Part shown: positions 25,408 through 32,971 of the stretch, one piece after another | Layout of the letters: each line of letters begins with the position of its first letter | Numbering within the stretch: position 1 is the first letter of the stretch | Origin: Sulfolobales archaeon | GTDB taxonomy: Archaea; Thermoproteota; Thermoprotei_A; Sulfolobales; NBVN01 | Direction of reading: 5' to 3' | DNA: 50,999 nt | NCBI GenBank assembly: GCA_025058345.1 | Contig: JANXEN010000007.1 | Coordinates: forward strand, 1-50,999 | Program-made: the position numbers and the translations under genes | The notes under the pieces: generated by a model | What the model was told of the DNA's origin: nothing | What the model saw: the letters and a program-made list of their open reading frames with translations, nothing else | Database searches by the model: none

Positions 25408-26355
25408 ATGGCGGGATTTCCAACACCTACAGTTGTTTTAAGTGAATGCCTTGGAATTAGAGCTGTTAGATACGACGGTGGTATAATCTTCGATGAATTC
25501 GTAGAGACTCTGAAGAAGTATGTTACCGTAGTTCCTGTATGTCCTGAAGTAGGTGCTGGGTTAGGAGTTCCTCGGAATCCGCTAGCACTATATAGGGACG
25601 GCAATGCTGTTTATTTAATTGACTTAAAGACTGGGGAGGACATCACCCATAGAGTTAAGAGATATGCGGAATTATTTCTTAGTGATTTGGTGGATGTAGA
25701 TGGTTTCTTATTGAAGTCTGGAAGTCCTTCCTGCGGTATAGGTGATTCTAAGATTTATGGTAGAGGAGGTGCTGTATTAAGGAGGTCTAACGGATTGTTT
25801 GCGGAACTAGCTAGGAGTTCCTACCCTCTACTTCCGTTTGAGAGTGAGAAGCGTCTCCTAAACTTCGGGATTAGGAGGAATTATTTAACTAGGCTCTTCG
25901 CCATAAGTGACCTTAGGATATCCTTAAATAATATTAACAGGGTAGAGACAGTAGTAGAACTGCATAGAAGGTATAAATATGTGTTGATGCTATATAGTCC
26001 CCATTACCTTAAGATCTTAGGTAAACTGGTGGCCGAGAGGTCCCACATCGACTTACATAAATTGGTTAATCTGTATAGGAGGTACTTCCTGGAAGCTCTC
26101 ATGAAGAATCCTGGAAGGGGCTCTTACGCGAACGTTTTCACACACCTATACAGTCACTTAAAGGACCGCATGTCAATCCAGGAGAGGGACTACCTTAAGT
26201 CATTAATAGATGAATATAGAGTTGGTCGTGAGACTTTGAAGGCGTTAATAGCTTACTTTAAAGGCTTCATATATAGGTTAGGGGATAGGTATTTAGAGGA
26301 GCAGAAATTCTTAGAGCCATATCCGCCAGAGTTAGAGGTAGGGATCCCCGTTTGA
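25408..26355 (+). CDS. DUF523-DUF1722 (YbgA-like) fusion protein
   Basis: A 315-aa two-domain protein. DUF523 (residues ~1-145) has the conserved cysteines in SECLGIRAVRYDGG, CPEVGAGLGVPRN and GSPSCGIG, suggesting a metal or Fe-S site. DUF1722 (~175-310) is helical and contains KYVLMLYSPHYLKILGKLV and GRGSYANVFTHLYSHLKD, matching YbgA. The function is unproven. In E. coli, ybgA lies beside the photolyase gene phrB; here the gene is divergent from uvsE with an 84-bp gap, so a shared role in UV-damage response is a reasonable inference. ATG 25408 start. Confidence 0.85.
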   Translation: MAGFPTPTVVLSECLGIRAVRYDGGIIFDEFVETLKKYVTVVPVCPEVGAGLGVPRNPLALYRDGNAVYLIDLKTGEDITHRVKRYAELFLSDLVDVDGFLLKSGSPSCGIGDSKIYGRGGAVLRRSNGLFAELARSSYPLLPFESEKRLLNFGIRRNYLTRLFAISDLRISLNNINRVETVVELHRRYKYVLMLYSPHYLKILGKLVAERSHIDLHKLVNLYRRYFLEALMKNPGRGSYANVFTHLYSHLKDRMSIQERDYLKSLIDEYRVGRETLKALIAYFKGFIYRLGDRYLEEQKFLEPYPPELEVGIPV

Positions 26356-26432
26356 AAGACCATTTCATTTGATTTAGGTTTCCTTCCACATATAGTTTTA
26401 ACATCCGTTTCGGATTCAGTTGGTTTAATTCG

Positions 26433-27605
26433 TTAAGCCGTTATATGCAACTTAATGGGTGAGAATTCCTCATGTACCATTACCTCATTCGATGTTAACC
26501 TACCGTTCATCACTCTTAGTGAGTAGTTAAGTATTCTCTCCCCAGCTTCCATTAAACTCACCTTTAACTGCAGTAGGTCTGATATGTCTACATCTATGTG
26601 TTCTTCCATGTTCTTAGCTGTCTTTGGATTTGCAGTTACCTTTATTACTGGGCTTATGGGGTTACCTACGATATTTCCTTGACCGGTAGTAAAGAAGTTT
26701 AATACTGAGCCCTTAGCTGTGGCAAACGTGACGAACTCTGCAGATGCTGAGGGAGAATTTAAGAAACATAATTGCCCGCCTCCCCCCTTAGGAACGTTTT
26801 CCAAGTAGTCGAGCACACATGCTATGGGTCTACTTCCTAACTTCTGAATAGTACCTAACGCCTTCTCCTCAATCGTCGATATACCTCCCCTTATGTTTCC
26901 CTCCGTTGGCTGTGAGCCAAGTAAGTCTAATCCTGAGCTTTCGATTATGCTGATATAATCTCTATAAATCTTTAGGAACTTTTCCTTAAGAGCTGGATTG
27001 GGTATTCTCTCTGCAACAACATCCTCAGCACCTGTTAACTCACTAGTTTCACCGAAAAGTATTGTGTTACCTAAGTCGTAGAGCTTATCTGTGACGTAAC
27101 CTAGGGCTGGGTTTGCTGCAATACCTGAAGTCGTATCTGACTCACCACACTTAATGCTGAATGTAAATCCACTTAAGTCGACTTCAGTTCTCCTCAACTC
27201 ACTTGCGAACTGAACGTATTCTTTCGCCTTCCTAGCAGCCCGTTCCAACGTTCTAAGATCGCCGTATCCTTCAATACCGAAGGCCTCCACCGGCTTACCT
27301 GTCTTAGCGATCTTATCTGCCACCTTATTAGACCAACTACTATCTAACCCTATAACTATGGAGGCAGCTACATTAGGATTAGAACCGTAACCTATTAGAG
27401 TATCAAACAACACCTCTAAGTCTTTGCCGAATTGCAACCTACCGTATGGGTGAGGGATAGCTTTAGTGCCACTCAATATCTTCGTAATGTTCGACGCAAG
27501 TGTACCAGAGGGGTCGTCTACCGGAATGATCAATACGTGGTTTCTAATTCCTAAATCGCCGTTCGGCCTCTCATAAGCTCTAACAACATACTTCGTCGCT
27601 ACCAC
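26433..27605 (-). CDS. UxaA/GarD-type dehydratase large subunit
   Basis: A 390-aa C-terminal catalytic part of the altronate/galactarate dehydratase superfamily. RPNGDLGIRNHVLIIP is the family start, and FSIKCGESDTTSGIAANPALG, FGETSELTGAEDV and the late FFTTGQGNIVGNP carry the Cys, Asp, Glu and His of the metal site. The enzyme dehydrates sugar acids such as altronate to 2-keto-3-deoxy acids, though sulfolactate lyases share the fold. It is encoded separately from its N-terminal SAF domain, which ends one base upstream, so the two are co-translated subunits. GTG 27605 start. Confidence 0.87.
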   Translation of the reverse strand: MVATKYVVRAYERPNGDLGIRNHVLIIPVDDPSGTLASNITKILSGTKAIPHPYGRLQFGKDLEVLFDTLIGYGSNPNVAASIVIGLDSSWSNKVADKIAKTGKPVEAFGIEGYGDLRTLERAARKAKEYVQFASELRRTEVDLSGFTFSIKCGESDTTSGIAANPALGYVTDKLYDLGNTILFGETSELTGAEDVVAERIPNPALKEKFLKIYRDYISIIESSGLDLLGSQPTEGNIRGGISTIEEKALGTIQKLGSRPIACVLDYLENVPKGGGGQLCFLNSPSASAEFVTFATAKGSVLNFFTTGQGNIVGNPISPVIKVTANPKTAKNMEEHIDVDISDLLQLKVSLMEAGERILNYSLRVMNGRLTSNEVMVHEEFSPIKLHITA

Positions 27606-27606
27606 G

Positions 27607-27948
27607 TTAAATCATCTCCCTCTGAACTCTTCTAGTTCCCCACCTCAAGGAACGTATGTTATGTATATGGACGTGTGAACCAGTTGATATATCCACTAAT
27701 GCATAACCTATTGGTCGACAGTACTTAATCACTGTACTTCCCTTACCGATGTCTCTCAACGCGAACTTATGTCCTAATGGGATGTTATCCCTAACCGTAA
27801 TCATATAGCCGATCTGGAGGTCATCTATGAAGACTGCCTTAACACTCTCCCCACTGATTATATCACGAATAGCCACTGCAACGTTATCATCACGGCAGTG
27901 GATGACTGCATCAGGCTTAGAAGGTTGATTATTGTGTAGTGTATCCGT
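27607..27948 (-). CDS. UxaA-type SAF-domain small subunit
   Basis: The SAF domain of UxaA-type dehydratases, as a separate small protein. Conserved features are DDNVAVAIRDIISGE, then DNIPLGHKFALRDI and GYALVDISTGSHVHIHN. The first usual start, GTG 27876, would cut the first SAF strand in half. The frame is open upstream to TGA 27967 with no ATG, GTG or TTG. With a TATA-like CTTAAAAAC (27988-27980) and GGTGGT (27960-27955), the best placed initiator is ACG 27948 (113 aa); ATC 27903 is another possibility. The gene pairs with the large subunit one base downstream. Confidence 0.75.
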   Translation of the reverse strand, partial: TDTLHNNQPSKPDAVIHCRDDNVAVAIRDIISGESVKAVFIDDLQIGYMITVRDNIPLGHKFALRDIGKGSTVIKYCRPIGYALVDISTGSHVHIHNIRSLRWGTRRVQREMI

Positions 27949-28155
27949 ACTTACACCACCTACTACTCATAGAGATTAACTTAAAAACCTTTTTAATTAC
28001 ATGATTCAGCCAACAAAAGGTTTAGATAGCTTACGCCATACCTCATTTGCATATCAAGCTCTACATATCTTAAGCGTTAAAGATTTGGTGATGGGTGTGG
28101 ATATTATTCAGTTAATTTTATAAACTTTTAAACCTACATTATCTTGGTGTGACAT

Positions 28156-29466
28156 ATGTCAAATAATGAAACTAAAAGGAAAGTTGAATTAGTAAAATCC
28201 ATATTAAGGAAACTGCATGAAGGAGCTAAGCTTGAAGACCTGAAGGAAGAATTCAGGCAAATCTCGCTCACAATCACTCCGGCTGAACTAGTTATGATAG
28301 AACAGCAGTTAATAAGTGAGGGTATTCAGATTAATGAGGTTTTAAGGCTTTGTGACCTACATGTTCAGTTATTTAGGGATTACTTAATCGATAGAGAATT
28401 AAAGGATGTACCTAAGGGACATCCTCTAGACCTCCTAGTCAGGGAGAACGAGTTAATCCTTAAATGGTCTGAAGCCCTCGGAATGTATGCTAATTCAATT
28501 TTAACCTCTCCCAATGCTGATATTGGTAGAACTTACGAGCAGTTAGTAGACCTGATAAATAATTTAAGGGGTTTAAGGCTTCACTACCGGAAGATTCAGA
28601 TGCTTATATTTCCTTATTTAGAGAGGAGGGGTTTGATTGCGGTCCCTAGGGTGCTATGGGGGCGTGAGGACCAAGTAATTGTTAAGATTAGAAAGTTGAG
28701 GGAGTTATTAAAGGATAGTGGGAGTAAAGTAGATGTTGTTAAGGATGTAGCTTCGAAAAGTTTAGAAATGTCTAATGAGGTTAAGGAGTTAGTCTTCAGA
28801 GAGAATAAGATCTTATTCCCAGCTGTTTGGGCTCTCTTCAGTGAGGGTGAGTGGGCAGCGATAGCGGAGATCGCTAAGGATATAGGTTACTTAATTCCTG
28901 TAGATGTTGAGTGGGTGACTGAAGCTAAACCCGTAATGCCTTATGAAATAGTTCCTAAAATTAGTGATGAAGAAGTTAGGAAACTACCAACGGAGTTCCG
29001 AGAGTTAGCGCTAAAGAAGTTAGAGCCAGATACGTACAACATCGTGAGGGAGGGAGACATAAAACTTGAAACCGGATTCCTAAGTAAGGAGGAGGTTGAT
29101 GCCGTCCTAAGGTCTTTGCCGTTGGAAATAACTTACGCAGATGAGAACGATAGGGTTAAGTACTATACGGAAAGTAAGTTTAGTAAAGGATTCGTCAGGA
29201 CTAAAACTATATTGGGGCGTAGGTTACTGTTCTGCCATCCTCCAAGACTTGAAGGAATAGTTAAAGTAAACGTTGAAAGAATTAAGAAAGGAGATGAGGA
29301 ATTCAGGGAATACTGGACTATGGTCGGGGATAGAATCATAAGGGTAATAGTTACCTCCGTGAAAAGTAAGGAAGGTAAGTACTTAGGAACTCTTGAAATG
29401 GTTGAGGACCTCACAGATGTGGTGAGGAATTCCTCAGAGATAATGAAGAAGATACTGATTCTATGA
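28156..29466 (+). CDS. DUF438-hemerythrin-PAS sensor-like protein
   Basis: A 436-aa soluble protein with an N-terminal DUF438 domain (about 1-80), a hemerythrin-like four-helix region (HPLDLLVRENELI, LHYRKIQMLIFPYLERRGL, ENKILFPAVWALFSEGEW; about 90-250) and a C-terminal PAS domain (about 315-430). The PAS domain includes LFCHPPR, EYWTMVGDRIIRV and GKYLGTLEMVEDLTDV. Relatives are thought to sense O2, NO or redox through iron or heme. No output domain follows, so it may act on a partner, possibly the HTH protein just downstream. A GGTGTGA SD precedes the ATG. Confidence 0.82.
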   Translation: MSNNETKRKVELVKSILRKLHEGAKLEDLKEEFRQISLTITPAELVMIEQQLISEGIQINEVLRLCDLHVQLFRDYLIDRELKDVPKGHPLDLLVRENELILKWSEALGMYANSILTSPNADIGRTYEQLVDLINNLRGLRLHYRKIQMLIFPYLERRGLIAVPRVLWGREDQVIVKIRKLRELLKDSGSKVDVVKDVASKSLEMSNEVKELVFRENKILFPAVWALFSEGEWAAIAEIAKDIGYLIPVDVEWVTEAKPVMPYEIVPKISDEEVRKLPTEFRELALKKLEPDTYNIVREGDIKLETGFLSKEEVDAVLRSLPLEITYADENDRVKYYTESKFSKGFVRTKTILGRRLLFCHPPRLEGIVKVNVERIKKGDEEFREYWTMVGDRIIRVIVTSVKSKEGKYLGTLEMVEDLTDVVRNSSEIMKKILIL

Positions 29467-29513
29467 GTGGATGAGCTACGTCATCGCTATTTGAGGTAGG
29501 CAGTAGGTACTTA

Positions 29514-29870
29514 ATCCCTTCACTTAGAAGGACATTAGTCGAAATAATGCATAAGGAGTTCAAATTAAGTGTAGTTGAGATAGCGAGGGCTTTGAAAATA
29601 ACACCATCAGCAGTTTCTAGGTATCTAAACTTAGAGAGGGGTTACGTAATCAATATATCCAACAATGAGGAAATAACTAAGGAGTTAAAGTCACTAGCGA
29701 TGGATGTAATGTCCGGTAATTTAGGCCGAAGTGAAGTAGATCTACGAATCCTTAAAATCGCTATAAAAGCGCTTAGGAGGAAGTGGATATGTAGCTACCA
29801 CCGAAGATTTTATCCGAGGGATCTTACACCCAACTGTAGCATATGTTCCGAGATTTTTTGCGAGTTATGA
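29514..29870 (+). CDS. HTH transcriptional regulator (COG2522-like) with C-terminal cysteines
   Basis: A small regulator with HTH segment LSVVEIARALKITPSAVSRYL, followed by a helical linker. The C-terminus CSYHRRFYPRDLTPNCSICSEIFCEL-type block (residues after about 90) has four Cys plus His, a likely metal site. Conserved upstream residues (FEVGSRYLIPSLRRTLVEI) precede the first ATG (29547), as in archaeal COG2522 proteins, but no usual start codon occurs between the TGA at 29472 and that ATG. ATC 29514, after AGTAGGT, is a tentative initiator; ATG 29547 gives a 107-aa form. It lies 80-odd bp after the DUF438 gene. Confidence 0.62.
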   Translation: MPSLRRTLVEIMHKEFKLSVVEIARALKITPSAVSRYLNLERGYVINISNNEEITKELKSLAMDVMSGNLGRSEVDLRILKIAIKALRRKWICSYHRRFYPRDLTPNCSICSEIFCEL

Positions 29871-29878
29871 ATGTATTA

Positions 29879-30052
29879 CGTAAATCTATGAAATTTTTTA
29901 CTAAGATAGTGTTGAGGTTTAATCTCACCTTTTTGCAAGTTATACATGGATTATTTAGAGATTAACGTAATATGTAATAGACTGTTATGAGGGTTATGAC
30001 ATGGCGGCGGCTCATGATCGTAGGTATTCCATTAAACGCGTAAATCTATGAA
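29879..30052. repeat. Pair of 14-bp direct repeats in the HTH/copA gap
   Basis: CGTAAATCTATGAA occurs at 29879-29892 and again at 30039-30052, nearly bounding the 198-bp gap between the HTH gene and the end of the copper ATPase gene. The sequence between is A/T-rich with no convincing ORF. It could be a regulatory half-site pair or the scar of a lost element. Confidence 0.5.
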
Positions 30053-30068
30053 GCTCATTAAATATAAA

Positions 30069-32474
30069 TTATTTAGAAGTATCTTCGATAGTGAGTCTAA
30101 GGGAGTTCAGAATTACTGATATATCACTTAACACCATGGAAAATGCTGCCCATTCCGGTTTTAGCATTATGCCGTAATGTGGGTAGAGTAATCCGGCAGC
30201 TACGGGGATTAGTAGACCGTTGTAGATAAATGCCCAAGCGAGGTTTTCTAGGGACCTCTTCCTAACCTTGTGGCTTAAATTAAATAGTTGCTTAAGTCCT
30301 CTAAGGTTATTTGAGACTAGTACGACGTCACCAGCATTTTTAGCTATGTCTGTAGACTTACCTGCTGCTACTCCGACAAAGGATGACCCGATAGCTATTG
30401 CGTCGTTAACTCCATCACCTACGAAGATGACTTTACGGCCATTCATCCGCATCCTACTTATTAAATCTGCCTTATCCTCAGGTCTTAATCCCGCCTCAGA
30501 AAAATCCATGTTGAGCTCCTTTGCCACCCTCGTAACATTAGCCTCTACGTCACCGCTAGCTATTCCCACTTTAACTCCCATCTTCTTAATGGATTCAACT
30601 ACCTCGCGGGCCTCCTCACGTAAGTTGTCGACTACTTCAATAAGGCCGACTATAGTTCCGTTAAGTGAGATAAGTATCGGTGTTCCTCCACTGTTTCCTA
30701 CCTTATCAACTAACTTTAAAACCTCCTCGCTTACTTCAATTCCCAATCTCTTCATCAATTCGACGTTCCCTACTGCAACATTATAGCCATCTACATCACC
30801 GATGAGTCCAAGGCCGGGAAAGAATTCAACGTTGGTGGGGTTGAGTTCGGTGTTGAATCCATTTCCATTACAGTAATCCACTATAGCATTTGCTATTTTA
30901 TGCTCGCTTCGCTTCTCAACGCTACATACGTAATTCATTAAAGATCCTTCACTGCCGTTGAATACTGTTACCTTCCTTACCTGAGGGTGCCCAAAAGTTA
31001 ATGTGCCGGTCTTATCAAATATTACAGTGTCAGCTAATACCACCCTCTCGAAGACATCCCCTCTCCTCACTAAGATACCCTTCATAGACGCCTTAAGAAC
31101 ACCCACTGAGGTAACCATCGGTATCGCAATCCCTAGTGGACATGGACATGTTACTGCAAGCACCGAAGCAGCAAATAGTAGAGATAACGAAAGGTTTCTC
31201 GTAAATAGGTACCACATCAATGAAGTTATGAGGGCTAAAGCTATCACAACCCACGTCAATAAACCGACAACTCTATCAGCAACTCTCTGTATCTCAGGCT
31301 TATGTAGTTGGGCTTCCTTCGCACTCTCAGCTATGTGTGCAATAACTGTATCCTCTTTAACCCTAGTGGCCCGAACTTTGATGTAGCCATTAAGTAATAT
31401 TGAACCAGCTAATACGTAGTCACGTAAGTCACCCTTCTTTAAGACGGGCTTCGCCTCACCAGTAAACGCAGACTCATCTACATATCCCCACCCATCAATA
31501 ACTACACCATCTACTGGGACCCTATCACCTGATTTAACTTCAACGACGTCGTTGACTGAGACCTCATTAACGTCTACCTCCTTAACATCCCCACCAATAA
31601 CTAGCCTTGCCTTACCGTATGTAACCTTCTCCAGCTCCTTAAGATGCTTAAGTGCTCTATACCTTAACCTCTCCTCTAAATATCTACCGAAACTAACGAA
31701 GCCTAAAATTCCGGCAGAAGCCTCGAAGAATGATGATGTCTGGACATGATTATGTGCTAAGTGCTCATGAGGTATTATCTCAGCAGTTAAGGCTAATCCG
31801 AAGAGGAAAGACATAGTGGAGGAGATAGATATGAGAGAATCCATTGTCGGTGTGCGGTTAAGTAACGCCTTATACCCTCTAATTATGATTGAATATGATA
31901 GGAGTAGTACGGAAAGAGCGGTAAGCAACAGTAAATAGATGTTTACTTCAGCTCCAGCAATAAACATTGACGACATCGAGTAAACGATCGCTGATAGACC
32001 AAGAATGAATGCGACTAACCGCATAAGTAGTTTACGTCTCTCCCCTTCGGGACGTATTGCTTTCCTGAAATCCCTAATGCTTATCCCGAGCTTTCCCAAC
32101 TCCTTAAATAACTCACTCCTGCTAGTCTCCAACGGATTTATTCGAACCCGCAGTAAGCCAGTATTAGAGGAGGTATCAACGTCTAAAACACCCTTAAGTC
32201 TTAAAATTCTATCTTCGATGGCGCTAACTTCCTCAGGCTCAAAATCTGCGTAGACCTCAATGTTTTCCTTAAATACATCATAGCCCGCATCCCTAATAGC
32301 TCTATAAACCTCTCGAAGCCCTCTAACATTTTCATCAAATACTATTACAGCATCTCCGGTGGTTACGTCAACATCTAACTTTCTAAAACCTTTGACCCTA
32401 CTTAAATTCCTCCTTATGGAATAAACGCATGTAGGGCAGTCGACGCCGACAATCCTAACCTTAAATTCCTTCAT
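30069..32474 (-). CDS. copA: Cu+-type heavy-metal P1B ATPase
   Basis: An 801-aa metal-exporting P-type ATPase. The N-terminus has an HMA domain with metal site CPTC (residues ~13-16) and a second HMA-like fold lacking CxxC (~75-130). The membrane part has CPCPLG as the transport site, DKTGTLTFG as the phosphorylation site and GDGVNDAIAI as the hinge. CPC plus HMA points to Cu(I)/Ag(I). The conserved SEHP dipeptide of the nucleotide domain reads SEHK, an unusual change at the family HP motif. It follows a YHS protein gene after 20 bp, forming a copper-handling operon. Confidence 0.9.
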   Translation of the reverse strand: MKEFKVRIVGVDCPTCVYSIRRNLSRVKGFRKLDVDVTTGDAVIVFDENVRGLREVYRAIRDAGYDVFKENIEVYADFEPEEVSAIEDRILRLKGVLDVDTSSNTGLLRVRINPLETSRSELFKELGKLGISIRDFRKAIRPEGERRKLLMRLVAFILGLSAIVYSMSSMFIAGAEVNIYLLLLTALSVLLLSYSIIIRGYKALLNRTPTMDSLISISSTMSFLFGLALTAEIIPHEHLAHNHVQTSSFFEASAGILGFVSFGRYLEERLRYRALKHLKELEKVTYGKARLVIGGDVKEVDVNEVSVNDVVEVKSGDRVPVDGVVIDGWGYVDESAFTGEAKPVLKKGDLRDYVLAGSILLNGYIKVRATRVKEDTVIAHIAESAKEAQLHKPEIQRVADRVVGLLTWVVIALALITSLMWYLFTRNLSLSLLFAASVLAVTCPCPLGIAIPMVTSVGVLKASMKGILVRRGDVFERVVLADTVIFDKTGTLTFGHPQVRKVTVFNGSEGSLMNYVCSVEKRSEHKIANAIVDYCNGNGFNTELNPTNVEFFPGLGLIGDVDGYNVAVGNVELMKRLGIEVSEEVLKLVDKVGNSGGTPILISLNGTIVGLIEVVDNLREEAREVVESIKKMGVKVGIASGDVEANVTRVAKELNMDFSEAGLRPEDKADLISRMRMNGRKVIFVGDGVNDAIAIGSSFVGVAAGKSTDIAKNAGDVVLVSNNLRGLKQLFNLSHKVRKRSLENLAWAFIYNGLLIPVAAGLLYPHYGIMLKPEWAAFSMVLSDISVILNSLRLTIEDTSK

Positions 32475-32494
32475 GCCTTACCCACGTAAACGGT

Positions 32495-32671
32495 TTATTC
32501 TTTCGGCATCCCCTTAGGTCCGTATTTGATATATTGCTCCGGATTCCCTTCGAAAGCCTTCAGGCAGTGGGAACTGCAGAAATAGTAGACCTTCCCCTTA
32601 TATAGGGTTTTGAACCTCGCTTTACTTGTTTCCACAGTCATACCACATACAGGGTCAACGACTGTTGAAAT
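32495..32671 (-). CDS. YHS-domain metal-binding protein
   Basis: A small YHS-domain protein (58 aa from ATT 32671, 62 aa from GTG 32683). It shows VDPVCGMTVE, ARFKTLYKGKVYYFCS, SHCLKAFEGNPEQY: the classical pattern with Cys in DPVCGM, in YFC and in HC. YHS proteins accompany copper ATPases as likely metal donors or chaperones. Because GGTGGT (32681-32676) overlaps the GTG codons, ATT 32671 four nt later is the better start. A TATA-like TTATATTAC (32710-32702, reverse strand) lies about 26 bp before the predicted RNA 5' end. Co-transcribed with copA. Confidence 0.82.
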   Translation of the reverse strand: MSTVVDPVCGMTVETSKARFKTLYKGKVYYFCSSHCLKAFEGNPEQYIKYGPKGMPKE

Positions 32672-32754
32672 ACTTACCACCACATGAATATTCCGCTTTA
32701 GGTAATATAAGTTTATAACACAGTTATATAATGGTGTATTAAAGTGTAGATAGT

Positions 32755-32771
32755 TCTACCATTATGGTAGA
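32755..32771. promoter_or_regulatory. 17-bp palindrome upstream of the YHS-copA operon
   Basis: TCTACCAT-T-ATGGTAGA is a perfect 8-bp inverted repeat about a single central base, 45-60 bp upstream of the predicted TATA element of the YHS-copA operon. It has the size and symmetry of a dimeric regulator site. The 288-bp gap around it has no gene I can support. Confidence 0.5.
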
Positions 32772-32971
32772 GTTCTCATCCATTTAGGTTAGTTTAACGC
32801 TGAATTCAATAGCTTCGTTAGTAATTAAGTTTTCAGGTACTGCTGTCTATACTTTATGCTACTTAAACATACTAAGAACTTATAGTCACGAGGTTTATTG
32901 CTTTGCCCCCACATAATCTCCTACATTAGCACTTAATAATGAGATACGTAGATATATTGTGAGGTGGTTAT

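Noticed and set aside
30268-30786. 172-codon open frame antisense to copA
   Set aside because: It is the complement of the well supported copper ATPase gene, with Ser/Leu/Thr-rich low-complexity translation and no motif.
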